64,000 nt of DNA from Promethearchaeota archaeon (GTDB lineage: Archaea > Asgardarchaeota > Lokiarchaeia > Sigyniarchaeales > SOKP01). The number at the start of each line of letters is the position of its first letter. Within the stretch, counting starts at the first letter, position 1. A program made the translations under genes and the position numbers. The stretch spans positions 1 through 64,000 of the forward strand of contig JAHPZJ010000010.1 in assembly GCA_019058245.1 (NCBI GenBank), read 5' to 3'. Under the pieces are notes generated by a model, which was not told where the DNA came from, made no database searches, and saw nothing but the letters and a program-made list of their open reading frames with translations. Positions 61,084-64,000 of this stretch are shown here, piece after piece.

Positions 61084-61326
61084 TTCTATTTAGTAAAGTT
61101 TTTGCTAACTTTTCAAGATTTCTAATCTCTAAATAATAGTCTATTTTTAAATTAAAAAGACTAGGAACTCTAAAAATAGATTTTCAAAATTACGTTCTAG
61201 TGCTACGAACAATTAGAAATCACTAAAAAATAAAAGAAAAAACCACGATGTTATCTTCACATTCCAATTCATTTTAAACTATTATTTATTTTATAAAGTA
61301 AGAAAAAATTTTTGAGGTTTTGAAGA

Positions 61327-62139
61327 ATGATTGAGTTTCCTACTGAATTACTTATCATAATAATGCCCATAACGCTTGTAATTCTTTTCATATTATATAA
61401 GTTTAAATTTAAATTATCTCGAGGATCTGTAGCATTTAACAATATCGCACATGTATTAGCTTCTTTAGGTGTTATGTTAGTAATCGTCATTGTTTCTATG
61501 GGATATATGAATAACAATATTATTTTTGTATTGAGCGTAATGCCCCCAGGTACTGCTTATATGTTATATGTTTTATATAGGATTGTTAAATCTGTTCAAC
61601 AACAAGAAAAAACGATTCAAGACATCATCGATTCAAGTTCTCAAACATCAATAGCAGTTGCTAATATTGCTACAGAATTAGCTTCAAGTGCTAGTGAAAT
61701 AAACACGTCTGCTGAAGAAATTTCCACGACAACACAGCAAATTGTAGAATATAGTCGTACATCAATGAAATCTTCTAATGAAATTGAAAATATCATGAAA
61801 TTAATCACTAATATTTCAGATCAAACAAATCTTTTAGCACTCAACGCAAGTATAGAAGCGGGAAGAGCAGGAGAAAAAGGTAAAGGATTTGGGGTTGTGG
61901 CAGACGAAGTTAGAAAGTTAGCTGAAGAATCTAAAAATGCTGTTAGTGATTCTGGCAATAAAATCAGAGAAATTTTAGACAATATAAGATTAACATCCAC
62001 TTCTATGGAAGGTATAAGTGCATCAACAGAACAACAGACTGCTTCAATGCAAGAAATTACTTCTACGGCGCATAAATTAGAAAACTTAGCAGAAGAACTA
62101 AAAGAAAAATTAACTAAAATATCTATAAAATTATCTTAA
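61327..62139 (+). CDS. membrane-anchored methyl-accepting-chemotaxis-like protein, short
   Basis: A 270-residue protein. Two or three membrane helices ([60 protein letters not shown]) are followed by a long coiled coil. The signalling tip is clear: [20 protein letters not shown], then [20 protein letters not shown], the highly conserved MCP hairpin. It is much shorter than a full chemoreceptor and has no extracellular sensor domain or HAMP domain. No che gene is nearby. It may sense membrane state or act through a distant CheA. A hairpin plus T-tract follows the stop. Confidence 0.85.
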   Translation: MIEFPTELLIIIMPITLVILFILYKFKFKLSRGSVAFNNIAHVLASLGVMLVIVIVSMGYMNNNIIFVLSVMPPGTAYMLYVLYRIVKSVQQQEKTIQDIIDSSSQTSIAVANIATELASSASEINTSAEEISTTTQQIVEYSRTSMKSSNEIENIMKLITNISDQTNLLALNASIEAGRAGEKGKGFGVVADEVRKLAEESKNAVSDSGNKIREILDNIRLTSTSMEGISASTEQQTASMQEITSTAHKLENLAEELKEKLTKISIKLS

Positions 62140-62182
62140 TTTGATTTTTTAAATCAAATATTAATAAAATATCTCTTTTTTT
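62139..62182 (+). terminator. possible terminator after the MCP-like gene
   Basis: ATTTGATTT (62139-62147) pairs with AAATCAAAT (62151-62159) around a TTT loop, beginning within the stop codon. A T-tract, CTCTTTTTTTT, follows near 62172-62182. Archaeal termination mainly needs the T-tract, so the hairpin may be incidental. The rest of the spacer to 62433 shows nothing. Confidence 0.4.
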
Positions 62183-62433
62183 TATTTTTAGGATAAATTT
62201 CCAATTTGTATCAATGTCTCATAAAATCTCGTAAATATTGTTGATTTTATTATTTCTTATAGTTATTATTCAGGAATCCTATTCTGAAAATAATCTATTA
62301 GGCTTTTTCACTTCTTTCCTTATATAAAAATATTTTAATTAGATATTTTTTGAGAAAATTAAATTTCTCAGATAAACCTTTTTTAAAAATTTAAAATTAT
62401 GAAAAAAAAAGGATATTAATATACTATTATACT

Positions 62434-63477
62434 TTATTTTCTGAATTTGAATATTTTAAGTGGAGTACAGAATTTGAGTTTAGAAAAACCTACCTGTTTT
62501 GCTTGTTTTATAAATTCCTCCTTGGTAAAAAATCCTTGAACACCATCTATAGTATGCAACATTATATTTAAATAAGAATTTGCTCGGGGAAATAGTAAAT
62601 TTGAACCAAAATAAATACCTCCAGTTTTTAAACACCGAAAAATTTCATCTAAAGACAATTTCAACTTTGACCAGTGTAATACATTTGCAGTATAAATATA
62701 ATCAAAATAATTATCGGGGTATGGTATCTGGGTAGTTGTTCCCGTTTTAAATTCAGGATGGTAAGGTTTAAGATCTATATAAGCATCCTCTGATAATTCT
62801 AAATATTTTTTTACGCTATAATAAAACTCATTGCTTGCAATATTCATAAAATCTTCATTGATATCAACACCTATTAATTTAAAATCATTTATTGGTTTGA
62901 AATTATGTTTCTTCATCACTCGAGCCCAGAAATCAGCTGTGCTAGTTCCACTTCCACAACCTAAATCTAAAAATTTTCCAGGATATTTTATAAAATCAGG
63001 AGCATATGATATTGTTGTATGTCGCATATATCCATACACTTTTTGAGCTAAAGCATCATCTAAAGTAAATAGATTAGATCCAGAGGATACATCAAAGAAT
63101 TTATTAGATAATCGATCAAATACAGCATTTGCCATGTTTTCCGAAAATTGACAAAGTGATTTATCAAATCCTTCTGGAGGTATTACTTCAATATCTAGGG
63201 TTTTATTTAATAAGAATCCAGTACTGGTTTTTTCAATTGTATTATCACTTAAAAGGGTTTCTAATAAAAGAGAAAGAAATTTATCATCAATTACATTAAA
63301 TTCTTCTTTAATTTCTGAGAATGTATGTGGTTGCTGAAGAAAGCTAAGAAAATTGTCCTTTAACCCTAAAACAACAAGATTCCGATAAAATTCACTCATT
63401 GAATCTGAAAATTTCACATATTTACTTAATTTAATTACATTTTTCCATGCTTTAATACGATTAACCAAAATTGTCAT
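62434..63477 (-). CDS. methyltransferase with N-terminal winged-helix-like domain
   Basis: A 347-residue protein. The N-terminal 100 residues are helical with LGLKDNFLSFLQQPHTFSEI, then EEFNVIDDKFLSLLLETLLS, the dimerisation/winged-helix layout of O-methyltransferase-like enzymes. The Rossmann part follows: KYPGKFLDLGCGSGTSTADF (motif I), FKLIGVDINEDFMNIASNEF, then FDYIYTANVLHWSKLKLSLD and EIFRCLKTGGIYFGSNLLFP. It is complete and single-copy in the window. The acceptor could be a lipid or small molecule; it cannot be told from sequence. The gene follows the edge-truncated gene on the same strand after about 75 bases. Confidence 0.83.
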   Translation of the reverse strand: MTILVNRIKAWKNVIKLSKYVKFSDSMSEFYRNLVVLGLKDNFLSFLQQPHTFSEIKEEFNVIDDKFLSLLLETLLSDNTIEKTSTGFLLNKTLDIEVIPPEGFDKSLCQFSENMANAVFDRLSNKFFDVSSGSNLFTLDDALAQKVYGYMRHTTISYAPDFIKYPGKFLDLGCGSGTSTADFWARVMKKHNFKPINDFKLIGVDINEDFMNIASNEFYYSVKKYLELSEDAYIDLKPYHPEFKTGTTTQIPYPDNYFDYIYTANVLHWSKLKLSLDEIFRCLKTGGIYFGSNLLFPRANSYLNIMLHTIDGVQGFFTKEEFIKQAKQVGFSKLKFCTPLKIFKFRK

Positions 63478-63553
63478 TATAAACTATACCTTTCAATTCA
63501 AATTTTTTAAGAGTTTTTTCATTTAATTAATTATAATTCAAACAATTCTACGT

Positions 63554-64000
63554 TTACTTGCATACATTTCTTCTATTTAAAAAATCGATTACTTTAATAA
63601 GTTTATTAAGTGAGTCAGTACTCTCAGTTGTTTTCAAAAATTCGATAGTATTAAGATTTGTATTAAAGTAAGAAACTAAATAATCTTTATCAATAGAAAA
63701 CATTGAACTTACTCTGTCAATCATTTGAGGTATTACGTCTTTAAATTTAATCTCTAACTTCGAATAAAGTAAATCATCAAAAATTAGCCGATCTACTAAA
63801 GTGCCATCTAAATTGTCTATATTTGAGTGATCAAAAAATTCTGGTATTAATAAAATTCTAGGGCTTTTAGCGATTAATTGATTATCAGATTTAATTTTAT
63901 TATTCATGTTAGTAATCACGGAGTTCATCCATGGAATTTTGAAACCATCATTTAAATTAATACATATAAGATTATCACCAGAACTCCAGATATGATAAAT
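63554..64000 (-). CDS. hypothetical protein, N-terminus outside window
   Basis: The frame is open from the right edge of the window to a stop at 63554-63556, so at least 148 residues are encoded and the start lies beyond. An internal Met at 63928 is not necessarily the start, as coherent sequence (HIWSSGDNLICINLNDGFKI) precedes it. The protein is hydrophilic, with IAKSPRILLIPEFFDHSNID and a helical C-terminus. I do not recognise it. It may be co-transcribed with the methyltransferase downstream. Confidence 0.55.
   Translation of the reverse strand: MYHIWSSGDNLICINLNDGFKIPWMNSVITNMNNKIKSDNQLIAKSPRILLIPEFFDHSNIDNLDGTLVDRLIFDDLLYSKLEIKFKDVIPQMIDRVSSMFSIDKDYLVSYFNTNLNTIEFLKTTESTDSLNKLIKVIDFLNRRNVCK

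Noticed and set aside
1..64000. tRNA, rRNA or CRISPR arrays
   Set aside because: No cloverleaf-like GC-rich segment, no rRNA-like conserved blocks and no regularly spaced repeats were seen by eye; a computational scan was not possible.

Overview
The window looks like a chromosomal segment of an Asgard archaeon of the Lokiarchaeia type. The sequence is very AT-rich. It carries a full-length eukaryote-like actin (46237-47382), two TrmB-type regulators, many small winged-helix regulators, archaeal TATA boxes, Shine-Dalgarno sites of the AGGAGGTGAT type, and two genes with in-frame UGA pairs followed by a eukaryote-like SECIS element. No rRNA or tRNA gene was seen by eye. The species assignment is inference from gene content.

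Layout. 1-12212: mixed housekeeping and hypothetical genes, including pyruvate kinase, a metallo-beta-lactamase hydrolase, an ArsR plus GyrI-like sensor pair, TrmO, a GNAT-YoaP protein, a TIGR04076/ferredoxin pair with a divergent TrmB, and small membrane proteins. 12370-18306: an accessory island with relics of an arsenite exporter and a transporter. Two near-identical 100-bp repeats flank a three-gene FAD oxidase / Fe-S / FAD oxidase operon whose base composition is visibly less AT-rich. 18295-27426: regulators, an ABC-2 transporter, a tandem-repeat potassium channel and membrane proteins. 27800-39874: a co-directional cluster of a PadR regulator, two BtrH-like papain-fold proteins, a methyltransferase, an 834-residue UvrA-like ATPase, a 1623-residue double UvrA-like ATPase and a terpene-cyclase-like toroid protein. 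40915-45633: a leucine operon (leuA-leuC-leuD-leuB) preceded by a 33-codon leader peptide ending in seven Leu codons. 46153-49471: actin, a small linked gene, a possible Roadblock-TrmB fusion and a conserved hypothetical. 49592-57436: methyltransferases, AbrB-type proteins with a palindromic operator, an HD hydrolase, a MacB-type ABC transporter and a CDF-like membrane protein fused to winged helices. 57743-61083: a redox locus with a UGA-interrupted ArsC and a duplicated double-UGA selenoprotein module. 61327-64000: a truncated chemoreceptor-like protein, a methyltransferase and an edge-truncated gene.

The four most notable items are: (1) two paralogous beta-grasp-like proteins with two adjacent in-frame UGA codons each, a conserved protein tail after them, and a shared SECIS-like element of 59 nt with two differences; (2) the BtrH/UvrA/cyclase cluster; (3) the Leu-rich leader peptide before leuA in an archaeon; (4) repeated cases in which the only conventional start (GTG) lies inside the Shine-Dalgarno sequence and a well-placed AUU or AUA codon looks like the real start, including at the actin gene. 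All calls are made by reading the sequence; no database search was run.
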